Positions 1 to 6,340 of a stretch of 28,653 nucleotides of DNA are shown one piece after another. Each line of letters opens with the position of its first letter. The stretch's first letter is position 1. This DNA is from a virus: the IMG/VR virus record IMGVR_UViG_3300046001_002219, positions 1 to 28,653 of that record; one strand, written 5' to 3'. A model generated the notes under the pieces. That model did not search any database. It was not told where the DNA came from and saw only the letters and a list, made by a program, of their open reading frames with translations. The position numbers were made by a program, and so were the translations under genes.

Positions 1-245
1 ATCATGTGGTCTTCGCTGTCTGCATTAAAGATAATACTGTGACTCTTGTGTTTTTTATCTAGCAGCCAATCTACTGAATCACCGGTTCTCCAAATATAAG
101 CAACAATATTAGGTATAGCTGTAAATTCGTTTAGAGCATCAGAAATCACCTGTGTGTGCTCTGGAGTGAGGTCCACTAGTAAAAGTCTGATTGCATCGAT
201 TGGGGTATCGTCGGGTGCTGTGACCAGCAGGACTTTGTCACTCAT
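1..245 (-). CDS. Hypothetical phage protein, partial (C-terminus outside window)
   Basis: Starts at 245 and runs off the left edge, giving 81 complete codons without a stop. The start ATG overlaps the stop of the upstream membrane-protein gene by one base (TAATG), the coupling seen repeatedly in this window. The visible N-terminus begins MSDKVLLVTAPDD and mixes hydrophobic beta-strand-like stretches with acidic loops. There is no signal peptide or membrane segment. I do not recognise the family. The coupling suggests it is made together with the multi-TM protein upstream. Confidence 0.75.
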   Translation of the reverse strand, partial: MSDKVLLVTAPDDTPIDAIRLLLVDLTPEHTQVISDALNEFTAIPNIVAYIWRTGDSVDWLLDKKHKSHSIIFNADSEDHM

Positions 246-1633
246 TATTCGCCTTTTGCTTTCTTTACACGCTGCCAAATAGTGCTTTCATTTTGTTCAG
301 CGTTTTGTGTGTAACCTTCAATGGTTTTCTTAACTTGCTGTCCGTCTACATTTTCCATGTAACCTATGCCAGCAGCTTTTGTTCTTTGCTCTTCGGCCCA
401 CTTGGCTGCTTCTTCTGCGGCTTCGTCTATAAAATCTGCTTTCGGTGATAGGTAGTTTTCCCAAGGAAGTTTATTGATTAATCCACGCTCGAGTAAACGG
501 CGTTGTAGCTTTAAACTGCTGTCCGGATGATCATGTTTCCATGCTGCCATTATAGTTTTTTCACCGACTTCGGCAGAGGCCATTATTTCGTGATCTTCTT
601 TCTCTTCTTCTTTCTCTTCTTCTATTATTTCTTGAACAGGAGGGTCGCAGTCAGGATTGGCACAAACAAGACCGATGCTAGGAACTTCAGTCAACGATGT
701 TCCACATTTTACACAAGGGATAGGTTCCGGCTCGTACTCTGCAAGGAATTTAAAATCATCTTCCACAGGTTGTTCTGTGACAGTGAGTGGCTGGTTGTCT
801 ACGACAGGTTCAGGCTCTGGTGGGCTGTCACCCTCCGCAGGTTGTTCTTCTCGAGCTTGGCGAAACCATTGAAAACTGTATTGGCTTGCCAACAACAGAA
901 TAACGGCTAGCGGATCAAATACCGAAACAATAATAATGATTACCCAGGTAACTGCTTTCTCTAGAATATTAGCGTCTGGATTATCACCGTAGATAAAATT
1001 AGCAATATATTTTATAGGTCCGACTTCAGCTTCAACTTTGCGAACTTCTGCGGCAATAGGGGCACGGGCTTCGTTGAGGCTGGCAATTGTTTTCTGTTCG
1101 GCTGCAATCTCTGCCTGTAAGCGGCCACGCTCTTTGGCTTGACTTCTGCGGATCTGTACCGCTTTGTCAGCACCTTTTTCATCACTACTGCGTCCCATGA
1201 TTTGGTCCACAGCTTCGTCCATTTGTTTCAGTGCCTTGCGGTTAGCATCTATATTGTCTTTGGCTGTTTTAATCTTTTCATCGTAGACGCTGATCTTGGC
1301 CATTACATCGCCGGACACTAGACCAGCATCGCTATGTGCCTTTGACAAGAAGCCGAAGATACCCATACTGGTGATCAGCATCAATACGGCAATGGCCACT
1401 AACAGGTATGTTCTAATAAAAACTGGAGCTCGTGTCCAATTTAATTTCAACCATACAGTGGCAATCAGTTTGCTAATCTCTAGAGCCACACCCATGACAA
1501 TGATGGGGATCACTGCGGCAGCAAAAATACTGACCAGTCCTGCCACACTGTACCAAATGGCAACAGCGGATATAGTCAATCCGCTGAGTAATGCTAGCCA
1601 GGCTATGATTTTGTCGCTTAAATTTATTTTCAT
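245..1633 (-). CDS. Multi-TM membrane protein with coiled coil and C-terminal zinc ribbon
   Basis: About 462 aa. Three hydrophobic helices lie in the first ~100 residues, followed by a long charged, coiled-coil-like segment rich in K/E/A/Q. A further hydrophobic helix lies near residue 240. The C-terminal half is acidic and cytosol-like, with a C-x2-C-x13-C-x4-C zinc-ribbon pattern and long Glu-rich runs. I recall similar large membrane proteins of unknown function in T4-like marine and freshwater phages. An upstream in-frame ATG at 1666 would overlap the preceding gene. I prefer 1633 (N-terminus MKINLSDK), but neither start has a well-placed Shine-Dalgarno. The function is unknown; an inner-membrane remodelling or superinfection role is only a guess. 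Confidence 0.8.
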   Translation of the reverse strand: MKINLSDKIIAWLALLSGLTISAVAIWYSVAGLVSIFAAAVIPIIVMGVALEISKLIATVWLKLNWTRAPVFIRTYLLVAIAVLMLITSMGIFGFLSKAHSDAGLVSGDVMAKISVYDEKIKTAKDNIDANRKALKQMDEAVDQIMGRSSDEKGADKAVQIRRSQAKERGRLQAEIAAEQKTIASLNEARAPIAAEVRKVEAEVGPIKYIANFIYGDNPDANILEKAVTWVIIIIVSVFDPLAVILLLASQYSFQWFRQAREEQPAEGDSPPEPEPVVDNQPLTVTEQPVEDDFKFLAEYEPEPIPCVKCGTSLTEVPSIGLVCANPDCDPPVQEIIEEEKEEEKEDHEIMASAEVGEKTIMAAWKHDHPDSSLKLQRRLLERGLINKLPWENYLSPKADFIDEAAEEAAKWAEEQRTKAAGIGYMENVDGQQVKKTIEGYTQNAEQNESTIWQRVKKAKGE

Positions 1634-1644
1634 TGAGCTAATAT

Positions 1645-2076
1645 TTATTCCCTTACCCAATGCCATTTAGTATTCGGATTACTAAAACAGGCTGTGCGAT
1701 GCATGGTACGCTCAGTGTTATAGGCAATGGCCTGAATATAGATTCTACGACAGTAACCGCTACCGTTAGGCCAAGTCATAACAGGCACACTATAGCCGCT
1801 GGCATTGCTTTGATGCCATTCAACCTTCTGGCCATTTTCAGCATACATCACCGCATGAGTAATACTTTGGTAATACGCTGATTTCTGTTCGTCGTCAAGA
1901 GTCTTAAACCAACCAAAGGCAATGTTTAATAACTCACTTACCGCTGGACCGCTTCGATAGTCGAAGAACCTAGGGTTATTGATATCTGTGGCTAACACCG
2001 GAGTGCTAGTTAACAGTATTAATAACTTCCCAAGTACCGTCCAATTTTTGGCAACTGATACCGCGCCTCTGAACAT
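1645..2076 (-). CDS. Secreted surface-antigen-like protein
   Basis: 143 aa. The N-terminus has a basic stretch, a hydrophobic core (VLGKLLILLTSTPVLA) and a likely signal-peptidase I site after TPVLA. The mature part resembles the C-terminal domain of 17-kDa surface-antigen (RT0821/Lpp0805-like) proteins: a 'LDDEQKSAYYQSITHAV' helix, then W, G, YCRR and TACF positions and a terminal W-x-W. The start at 2076 is fixed by a strong AGGAG seven bases upstream, although this overlaps the upstream lipoprotein gene by 71 nt. It probably acts in the periplasm or at the outer membrane. The family assignment is from pattern memory. Confidence 0.72.
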   Translation of the reverse strand: MFRGAVSVAKNWTVLGKLLILLTSTPVLATDINNPRFFDYRSGPAVSELLNIAFGWFKTLDDEQKSAYYQSITHAVMYAENGQKVEWHQSNASGYSVPVMTWPNGSGYCRRIYIQAIAYNTERTMHRTACFSNPNTKWHWVRE

Positions 2077-2326
2077 GCTTGTCTCCTAATTTCATCCAAT
2101 AGCTAAACGAACCACAGTTAGAAGCCATTCCTAACTTGACCGCTGGCATACGCCTGATTTGATCATCAGTACACTCTAACAGAGTCGCACTGTCAACTGT
2201 CTCACCGTTCTTGACCAGAATGTTCTGACTGGTATGACAGTATTGTGGTTTGTTGGCTGCAACCTTTGGAGAAGAACTACAGCCAACCAACGATAAGGCA
2301 AGGATTGCTAGACCGATTGCTTTCAT
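2006..2326 (-). CDS. Small lipoprotein, surface-antigen-like C-terminus
   Basis: 106 aa, starting at the ATG at 2326 that overlaps the upstream stop (TGATG). A GTG one codon earlier is possible. The N-terminus MKAIGLAILALSLVGC is a type II signal peptide with lipobox LVGC, so Cys16 would be lipidated. The mature part contains further cysteines and ends SCQKLDGTWEVI, which resembles the final strands of 17-kDa antigen domains and matches the layout of the next gene's product. Its last 71 nt also encode the start of the downstream secreted protein in another frame. It is probably an envelope-anchored phage lipoprotein; its target is unknown. Confidence 0.75.
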   Translation of the reverse strand: MKAIGLAILALSLVGCSSSPKVAANKPQYCHTSQNILVKNGETVDSATLLECTDDQIRRMPAVKLGMASNCGSFSYWMKLGDKHVQRRGISCQKLDGTWEVINTVN

Positions 2327-2805
2327 CACTGTGCCTTGGCTTGTTTAGCTTCGGCAATCAAAGTGTCAAACACTTCCTTAGGCATTTCAAGACGCACAAA
2401 GGTATAGTGACGACCCTGCATAGTGAACTGTGCAGTTTCAGTCTTCATGTGTTCGCGAATAGTTGTATTTTTAACAACATAGGAGATTGAAGTCTTGGTA
2501 GACTTTTTGTCGTTGACAAAGTCAATCTTGGTTTCGCTGTTGACTTCTGAGTTGATGCGTTTTGCAAAGTTGTTCATTGCAATAGCGTACATCTGTTCTT
2601 CAGCTGCCTGTGCGTGAATTGACTCACCACCACCGCAGGCATAAGCGAACTCTTTCTTCCACCAGAAGTAACCTTTTACACCAGCTTGTTGGCATTCTTG
2701 ATACCAATCTGGCTGTGCATAGTTCTTGCGGTCGTCGATGGTCTTCATACCTGAACAGGCAGTAAAGAGAGATACGATAGGGATTAAAAGTAGTGCCTTT
2801 TTCAT
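2326..2805 (-). CDS. LPP20-like lipoprotein
   Basis: 159 aa with a clear lipoprotein signal (MKKALLLIPIVSLFTAC, lipobox LFTAC). The mature domain has 'PDWY', 'AYACGGGES' and an A-rich helix 'AEEQMYAIAMNNFAKRI', followed by T/S-rich beta segments. This is the layout of LPP20/FlgP-type lipoproteins, which cellular bacteria use in outer-membrane assemblies next to CsgG-like or flagellar secretins. The start codon overlaps the stop of the upstream 42-aa gene (ATGA). Together with the next two genes it forms a block of exported proteins, unusual for a lytic phage. The LPP20 assignment is from motif memory. Confidence 0.75.
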   Translation of the reverse strand: MKKALLLIPIVSLFTACSGMKTIDDRKNYAQPDWYQECQQAGVKGYFWWKKEFAYACGGGESIHAQAAEEQMYAIAMNNFAKRINSEVNSETKIDFVNDKKSTKTSISYVVKNTTIREHMKTETAQFTMQGRHYTFVRLEMPKEVFDTLIAEAKQAKAQ

Positions 2806-2930
2806 TTTGCCAACTCCTGTGACTGTGTTTTAACTGTGTCAATGCCTTTATCAAAGATACGAGCAATGCCGGAGAAACCAACAGTTGCCAGTATCAGCCC
2901 AAAAACTGTGCCTAATACAAATGCCTTCAT
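2802..2930 (-). CDS. Small single-TM protein, 42 aa
   Basis: Starts at the ATG at 2930, preceded by AGAAAGG and by a clear sigma70-type promoter. Residues 3-20 form one hydrophobic helix. The C-terminal 20 residues are charged (DKGIDTVKTQSQELAK). It is the first gene of the exported-protein operon and overlaps the LPP20-like gene by four bases. I do not recognise the family; it could be a small inner-membrane partner of the lipoproteins. Confidence 0.7.
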   Translation of the reverse strand: MKAFVLGTVFGLILATVGFSGIARIFDKGIDTVKTQSQELAK

Positions 2931-2964
2931 CGTTTGCCTTTCTGTGTGTGTTAACGATATAATA

Positions 2965-2993
2965 AGTATAGCACCGCGGCTGCTCAAAGTCAA
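2965..2993 (-). promoter_or_regulatory. Sigma70-type promoter for the lipoprotein operon
   Basis: The -35 TTGACT (2988-2993) and -10 TATACT (2965-2970) are separated by exactly 17 bp. The leader carries a TTAACACACACAGA motif at 2941-2954, just before the ribosome-binding site. Nearly the same motif is found before the cold-shock gene. Confidence 0.75.
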
Positions 2994-3010
2994 CCGGGTG
3001 CTTAGCCAAT

Positions 3011-3346
3011 TTACTTGAAGAAGATTAATGCCATCATTGCCGATTGGATAATGAAGCCAACCCCAATGGTTACTACATTGAGCATGTCCTTTTGAACTGC
3101 TGCCTTGATAAACAATAGAGTTAGTCCGCTCCAGCATAGGAGCACAAGATCCACTGCGGGCATCTTGTCAGTCAATCCATTCATTACAGCAAATAGACTA
3201 GGAATGGTTGCGGCATGTAATACAATAACGGCTAGCCATCCAAATGTTTCTGCTGAGATATGACTAACTTTGGCTACTGCCCAATTTTTGAACTCTTCAA
3301 GAGTTTCAAAATGCGGTACAGGATTGAATTTCTTAAAGTCTATCAT
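3011..3346 (-). CDS. Membrane protein, three to four TM helices
   Basis: 111 aa from the ATG at 3346, with AGGAAAG eight bases upstream; a longer upstream reading would overlap the lysin gene. A polar N-terminus (MIDFKKFNPVPHFETLEEF) is followed by hydrophobic helices at about residues 33-55, 63-80 and 90-110. It lies two bases after the SleB-type lysin gene and could be a holin or another lysis accessory. I see no diagnostic holin motif, so that role is inferred from position and topology only. Confidence 0.7.
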   Translation of the reverse strand: MIDFKKFNPVPHFETLEEFKNWAVAKVSHISAETFGWLAVIVLHAATIPSLFAVMNGLTDKMPAVDLVLLCWSGLTLLFIKAAVQKDMLNVVTIGVGFIIQSAMMALIFFK

Positions 3347-3347
3347 T

Positions 3348-3893
3348 TTAGTTCTTTCCTTTGTAAAAGATGTGATTGCCGATTGATCCAATTTTTTCTA
3401 AATTCCAACGAGGGTTAACATAATTGGCATGATAGTACAATGCCTCTTTCATAACATCAAGTCGAAATCCTTCTAGCAAAACCTTTTTAGCCACAGCCAT
3501 ACTTTCATTGTATGCACCCTGGTTAACTGGTCTAGCCCTATGAGCAGTGTCACAATACCACGAGAACTGGCAAATGACCTTGTCCATAATCACTGACTTT
3601 TGATAGATCACTCCACAGACATCTTTTGGAAACGAGGGATGAGACGCCCTGTTCATAGTGACCTGTGCTACTGCTACTTTACCTTCAAAGGATTCGTGTC
3701 CTGCTTCGCGATAGATATTCATCGCGAGACACTCGAGTTGTCGTTCTCGAGTCTTAATCGAAACGATATCCGGTGAGCCCAACATCTGAGCTTCTCTCAG
3801 TTTGGTCATTTTGGTAACAGTGATATTCTGCACCAGCATGATTACTGCAACTAGACCTGCGACAAAAACTGTCAGTCTAAAGAATTTTTCCAT
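3348..3893 (-). CDS. SleB-type cell-wall hydrolase (lysin) with N-terminal membrane anchor
   Basis: 181 aa. Residues 5-24 form an N-terminal hydrophobic helix (signal anchor or signal-arrest-release type). The Hydrolase_2/SleB domain follows: ECLAMNIYREAGHE (residues 54-67, catalytic Glu in YREA), GKVAVAQVTMNRA, FPKDVCGVIYQ and CQFSWYCD. The family cleaves peptidoglycan glycan strands and occurs both in spore germination and as phage endolysins. The start is supported by AGGAGA six bases upstream. It is followed closely by a membrane protein, a common lysis-cassette arrangement. Upstream lies the unusual structured non-coding stretch. Confidence 0.88.
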   Translation of the reverse strand: MEKFFRLTVFVAGLVAVIMLVQNITVTKMTKLREAQMLGSPDIVSIKTRERQLECLAMNIYREAGHESFEGKVAVAQVTMNRASHPSFPKDVCGVIYQKSVIMDKVICQFSWYCDTAHRARPVNQGAYNESMAVAKKVLLEGFRLDVMKEALYYHANYVNPRWNLEKIGSIGNHIFYKGKN

Positions 3894-3899
3894 ATTTTA

Positions 3900-4160
3900 T
3901 CTCCTATAATTTGGTGTTGCATTACTACAACATTTCATTAGGGAGTAACTTCACGAGGCTCTGAAAGAACCCTACTTTCGTGTAGTCGTCTCCATTAGCC
4001 ACCACAGCTCATAACTTGTGGTACCTTTGGCGACCCTTGGCATCCCGAAAATACGGGTTTCTCATTGGCCAAGACCCGCGGGCTAAACTTCCATGCTTTT
4101 GACATTTTCATCTAACCAACTATCTTAGTTTCTTTGCGAAACGTGTAATATATACCCCAT
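3900..4160 (-). ncRNA. Candidate structured RNA or leader upstream of the lysin gene
   Basis: About 260 nt between the HNH gene's terminator and the lysin gene. Read on the minus strand it can form several helices. TTGGC/GCCAA encloses CCCG-TATTTT-CGGG. ACCACA pairs with TGTGGT. A long interrupted stem pairs GGAG/CTCC, GACT/AGTT, CACGA/TCGTG and GGTTC/GAGCC. TGTTG pairs with CAACA. It could be a 5' regulatory leader of the lysin, a trans-acting RNA or a remnant of a mobile element; it does not match group I intron core motifs I can recall. The pairings were made by hand, not computed. Confidence 0.35.
3995..4111 (-). CDS. Possible 38-aa peptide with Cys-rich tail
   Basis: ATG to TAA inside the structured stretch: MKMSKAWKFSPRVL at the N-terminus, GCQGSPKVPQVMSCGG at the C-terminus. 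It has two cysteines and a terminal Gly-Gly but no good Shine-Dalgarno. It coincides with strong potential RNA hairpins, so it may be a chance open frame. The composition looks more protein-like than random, so it is recorded with low confidence. Confidence 0.25.
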   Translation of the reverse strand: MKMSKAWKFSPRVLANEKPVFSGCQGSPKVPQVMSCGG

Positions 4161-4191
4161 AAAACCAAAATCACCTGAGAAACTGGTGATT
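4161..4191 (-). terminator. Terminator after the HNH gene
   Basis: Minus-strand hairpin AATCACC / GGTGATT (9-nt loop) followed by TTGGTTTT, starting seven bases after the HNH stop codon. Confidence 0.7.
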
Positions 4192-4197
4192 ATCGAT

Positions 4198-4644
4198 TCA
4201 TTTTAACACATACCCGTGATTTTTAGCAACATCACAACACATTTCTACAAACTCAGAAACACCTAAATCAAGGCGATGTTTATTAACTTGTTGACTCACG
4301 GTCTGGCAGTTCTTTAACGAATACCCGTGCTTGTTATTAATTCGGTCAATGGACACCTTGTTAGGATCGTGTTGTTTCATAACTAATGTTCTACCAGATA
4401 AGGCACATTTAGTATTAGAATTAATAAGTTCAGTCAGCTGAGATTTGCTAAGGTTAAATGCATACCCCCGAGCATTTGCTCCTTTCTTAAGACTGGTAAA
4501 TGTGTAATTGATAAAATAAGCAGGATCAGAATTTATTTTTTTCTTTCGACTTTCACGAGTTCTACGCTGTTGGTCGTTATACAGTTCTTTATTTTCTGTT
4601 CGCCATTTACGCTGATACGCTAAACGTTCTTGAGTTAGTGCCAC
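4198..4644 (-). CDS. Free-standing HNH homing-type endonuclease
   Basis: 148 aa from a GTG start; AGGAGA lies in the last codons of the upstream gene. The N-terminal half is basic (QRRTRESRKKK) and probably binds DNA. The C-terminal half has CALSGRTL, then SIDRINNKHGYSLKNCQTVSQQVN, the DRI-N...GY...N pattern of phage HNH nucleases. Such genes cut DNA to spread themselves and sit between ordinary phage genes. It is inserted between a conserved phage gene and the lysin gene and has its own terminator. No split coding exon is visible, so it is free-standing rather than intron-encoded as far as can be seen. Confidence 0.83.
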   Translation of the reverse strand: MALTQERLAYQRKWRTENKELYNDQQRRTRESRKKKINSDPAYFINYTFTSLKKGANARGYAFNLSKSQLTELINSNTKCALSGRTLVMKQHDPNKVSIDRINNKHGYSLKNCQTVSQQVNKHRLDLGVSEFVEMCCDVAKNHGYVLK

Positions 4645-4646
4645 GA

Positions 4647-5036
4647 TTATCTCCTCATTTTAGAAATGTCAATTGCTTCTTCGTCTGAAAACACAGGTAC
4701 CGCATTACTCTTGTGCATTGTGGCAATGCCTTTGACTTTGGTTCCGGTATAAACTGGATTAGGTTTCAACAGAGCATTACCGCCAGTGTCAACACTTTTG
4801 AGATGAGAAGTAGTGTTACGGCCTTCTGGAATGGTTAGACTGTAATTACCTTTGAGAGGTTCTGCAGACAATGCTCGCTTACGCTTTTTGTCCTCAGTTT
4901 CTACTGCCCACTTCTTCTGTAGTTCTTTCCAAGATTCGTCCAATTCTCTAGCCTTTCTTGCGTGTTCAGCTGATGCAAACTTTTGCCTGCCTTTGCGCTT
5001 GCCTGTGGTACTAAGCCACGGACCTTCTAAGTGCAT
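4647..5036 (-). CDS. Conserved T4-like phage protein of unknown function
   Basis: 129 aa from the ATG at 5036 (MHLEGPWLSTTGKRKGRQKF). A TTG two codons earlier (5042) has a better-spaced GGAGG, so either start may be used. Basic, with a helical A/E/K-rich segment (residues ~20-60) and a disordered tail. I recall 'LEGPWLSTTGKKKGKQKFASAE' proteins as conserved unknowns in T4-like cyanophages; this is memory, not a search. It has a good sigma70 promoter and precedes the HNH gene by two bases. Confidence 0.75.
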   Translation of the reverse strand: MHLEGPWLSTTGKRKGRQKFASAEHARKARELDESWKELQKKWAVETEDKKRKRALSAEPLKGNYSLTIPEGRNTTSHLKSVDTGGNALLKPNPVYTGTKVKGIATMHKSNAVPVFSDEEAIDISKMRR

Positions 5037-5046
5037 TGTCAAAAGA

Positions 5047-5104
5047 AACCTCCAAACTTGTTAAACTATAGAACTAGTATAACAGAATGTTTGGAGGTTG
5101 TCAA
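5047..5104 (-). promoter_or_regulatory. Sigma70-type promoter inside an 11-bp inverted repeat
   Basis: -35 TTGACA (5099-5104), 17-bp spacer, -10 TATACT (5076-5081). The spacer contains AACCTCCAAAC on the transcribed strand and the leader contains its complement GTTTGGAGGTT (arms at 5047-5057 and 5089-5099). The downstream arm is also the Shine-Dalgarno. The arms could be an operator pair; they cannot form an RNA hairpin because the upstream arm lies before the start site. Confidence 0.7.
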
Positions 5105-5111
5105 GTTCAAA

Positions 5112-5618
5112 TTAACTGTTTAGAACTTTGGCTACCGAATTCATAACACTAGCTATTCGTCCAATATCACGAAGTTGTTCCACAGTGTAGCCTTCTGTCT
5201 TCAATGTCTCATAGTGTGCTTTTACACAGAAGTGACACTTGCCCACAATGCTTGCGGCCAAACTAAATGCTTCAAAGTTTGACTTGGTAGTTCCGCCATG
5301 ACTTGCAATAGCATTCATGCGCAACTGTGCTGGCAATCCTTTCAATGCTGGATCATCTGCCATTTCAACAAAGGGGTACCAAGTATTGTTTTGGCTCATA
5401 ATTGAAGCGGCACACATAGCTGACTCTGCGTGTACTGGAGCATCTGCTAACAAGATGCTCAGAACCTTACCGTTACCAGTTGAGGCGAGTGCGGCTATAG
5501 CACAACCCATAGCCACATCAGCATCCAATGTGCTACGCAACAGGACAGCATCAAGATTTAACTTGGTGTCCTTGGCGTAGTCTGGCAACGCTTCTTTGAT
5601 AGCGTCGATGAATGCCAT
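5112..5618 (-). CDS. ahpD: AhpD-like alkylhydroperoxidase (carboxymuconolactone decarboxylase fold)
   Basis: 168 aa, close to the usual AhpD length. The active-site motif is at the C-terminal end: Glu116, Cys128-x2-Cys131 and His135 in FEAFSLAASIVGKCHFCVKAH, with the same Glu-to-Cys spacing (12) as mycobacterial AhpD. The His usually between the two cysteines is displaced by one position (CHFC). AhpD passes electrons from lipoylated dihydrolipoamide acyltransferase to AhpC, so the phage pair would rely on the host's Lpd/SucB. The start overlaps the AhpC stop by one base (TAATG), indicating coupled translation. Confidence 0.88.
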   Translation of the reverse strand: MAFIDAIKEALPDYAKDTKLNLDAVLLRSTLDADVAMGCAIAALASTGNGKVLSILLADAPVHAESAMCAASIMSQNNTWYPFVEMADDPALKGLPAQLRMNAIASHGGTTKSNFEAFSLAASIVGKCHFCVKAHYETLKTEGYTVEQLRDIGRIASVMNSVAKVLNS

Positions 5619-6157
5619 TATAGTGTCTCGCCGCCTACTGTACGGTTACAAGCACATAGTTCGCCAGTTTGTAGAGCATCCAATACACGAAGTGTTTCTT
5701 CTGGGCTACGACCAACGTTCAAGTTGTTTACCGTAACGTGTTGGATAACGTTCTCTGGATCAACGATGAATGTGGCGCGAAGTGCGGCACCGGCTGGAGC
5801 ATAGAATACTCCCAACTGTTCAATCAATGATAACTCGCCACGTTGTGTATCAGCAAATTGGTTGTGAGTAATCTTCTTTAGATCAGCGTGGGCTGTTTGC
5901 CAACTAACTTTACAAAACTCATTGTCTGTTGAACCTGTGAGCAATACTGCATCACGGTCAGCAAAATCGCCTGCTAGTTTGTCGTAGGCTACAATCTCTG
6001 TGGGACAAACGAATGTGAAATCTTTTGGATAGTAAACAATTACTTTCCACTTGCCTTCAAATGACTTTTCTGTAATGTCAAAGAATGCATCTTCTGGTTG
6101 TCCTGGACGAACACCTGTAACTGTGAATGGGGCTAATTTATCACCGACTGTTTTCAT
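5618..6157 (-). CDS. ahpC: AhpC-type peroxiredoxin
   Basis: 179 aa. Peroxidatic Cys51 lies in PKDFTFVCPTE, with the P-x3-T-x2-C signature. The C-terminus has ELCACN (Cys168, Cys170), the three-cysteine arrangement known from Mycobacterium tuberculosis AhpC, which is reduced by AhpD rather than AhpF; the adjacent ahpD agrees. The tail after the resolving cysteines is short. It reduces peroxides and peroxynitrite in the cytosol. AAGGAGATTTAA precedes the ATG. A peroxiredoxin is an uncommon auxiliary metabolic gene in a T4-like phage, to my knowledge. Confidence 0.92.
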   Translation of the reverse strand: MKTVGDKLAPFTVTGVRPGQPEDAFFDITEKSFEGKWKVIVYYPKDFTFVCPTEIVAYDKLAGDFADRDAVLLTGSTDNEFCKVSWQTAHADLKKITHNQFADTQRGELSLIEQLGVFYAPAGAALRATFIVDPENVIQHVTVNNLNVGRSPEETLRVLDALQTGELCACNRTVGGETL

Positions 6158-6210
6158 TTAAATCTCCTTGTGTGTGAAATGAAATAAGAACTGTGTGTTC
6201 TTGTTATTAT

Positions 6211-6239
6211 ATTGTATGTTTATTTACGCTATAGATCAA
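6211..6239 (-). promoter_or_regulatory. Sigma70-type promoter for ahpC-ahpD
   Basis: TTGATC (6234-6239), 17-bp spacer, TACAAT (6211-6216). The leader contains a small hairpin AAGAAC/GTTCTT and a TTTCACACACAAGGAG segment directly at the ribosome-binding site. Confidence 0.6.
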
Positions 6240-6296
6240 TGGTTTTCCATAGGTTTTAGCTAAAATATTTTAATGGCGCCAATAGCTAAAATCAAT

Positions 6297-6325
6297 GACA
6301 AAAAAGGGCTCCGAAGAGCCCTTTT
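6297..6325 (-). terminator. Rho-independent terminator of the beta-barrel gene
   Basis: Ten-bp stem AAAAGGGCTC / GAGCCCTTTT with a 4-nt loop, followed by T's on the minus strand, 15 bases after the stop codon. Confidence 0.9.
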
Positions 6326-6340
6326 ACAAACAACGGTTGA

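Noticed and set aside
1642-1649. AATAAATA late-type box before the multi-TM gene
   Set aside because: It lies only nine bases before the preferred ATG, leaving no room for a leader; treated as chance A+T-richness.
1139-1881. Plus-strand open frames opposite the membrane protein and surface-antigen genes
   Set aside because: Antisense shadows with no ribosome-binding sites, while the minus-strand frames have signal peptides, domains and good coupling.
2802-3137. Longer 111-aa version of the small TM protein
   Set aside because: It would start upstream of, and read through, the sigma70 promoter; the ATG at 2930 has a ribosome-binding site and a clean TM protein.
3900-4644. Group I intron containing the HNH gene
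   Set aside because: No recognisable P/Q/R/S core was found, the HNH gene starts right after an intact upstream gene with that gene's end as its ribosome-binding site, and no split exon can be rejoined.
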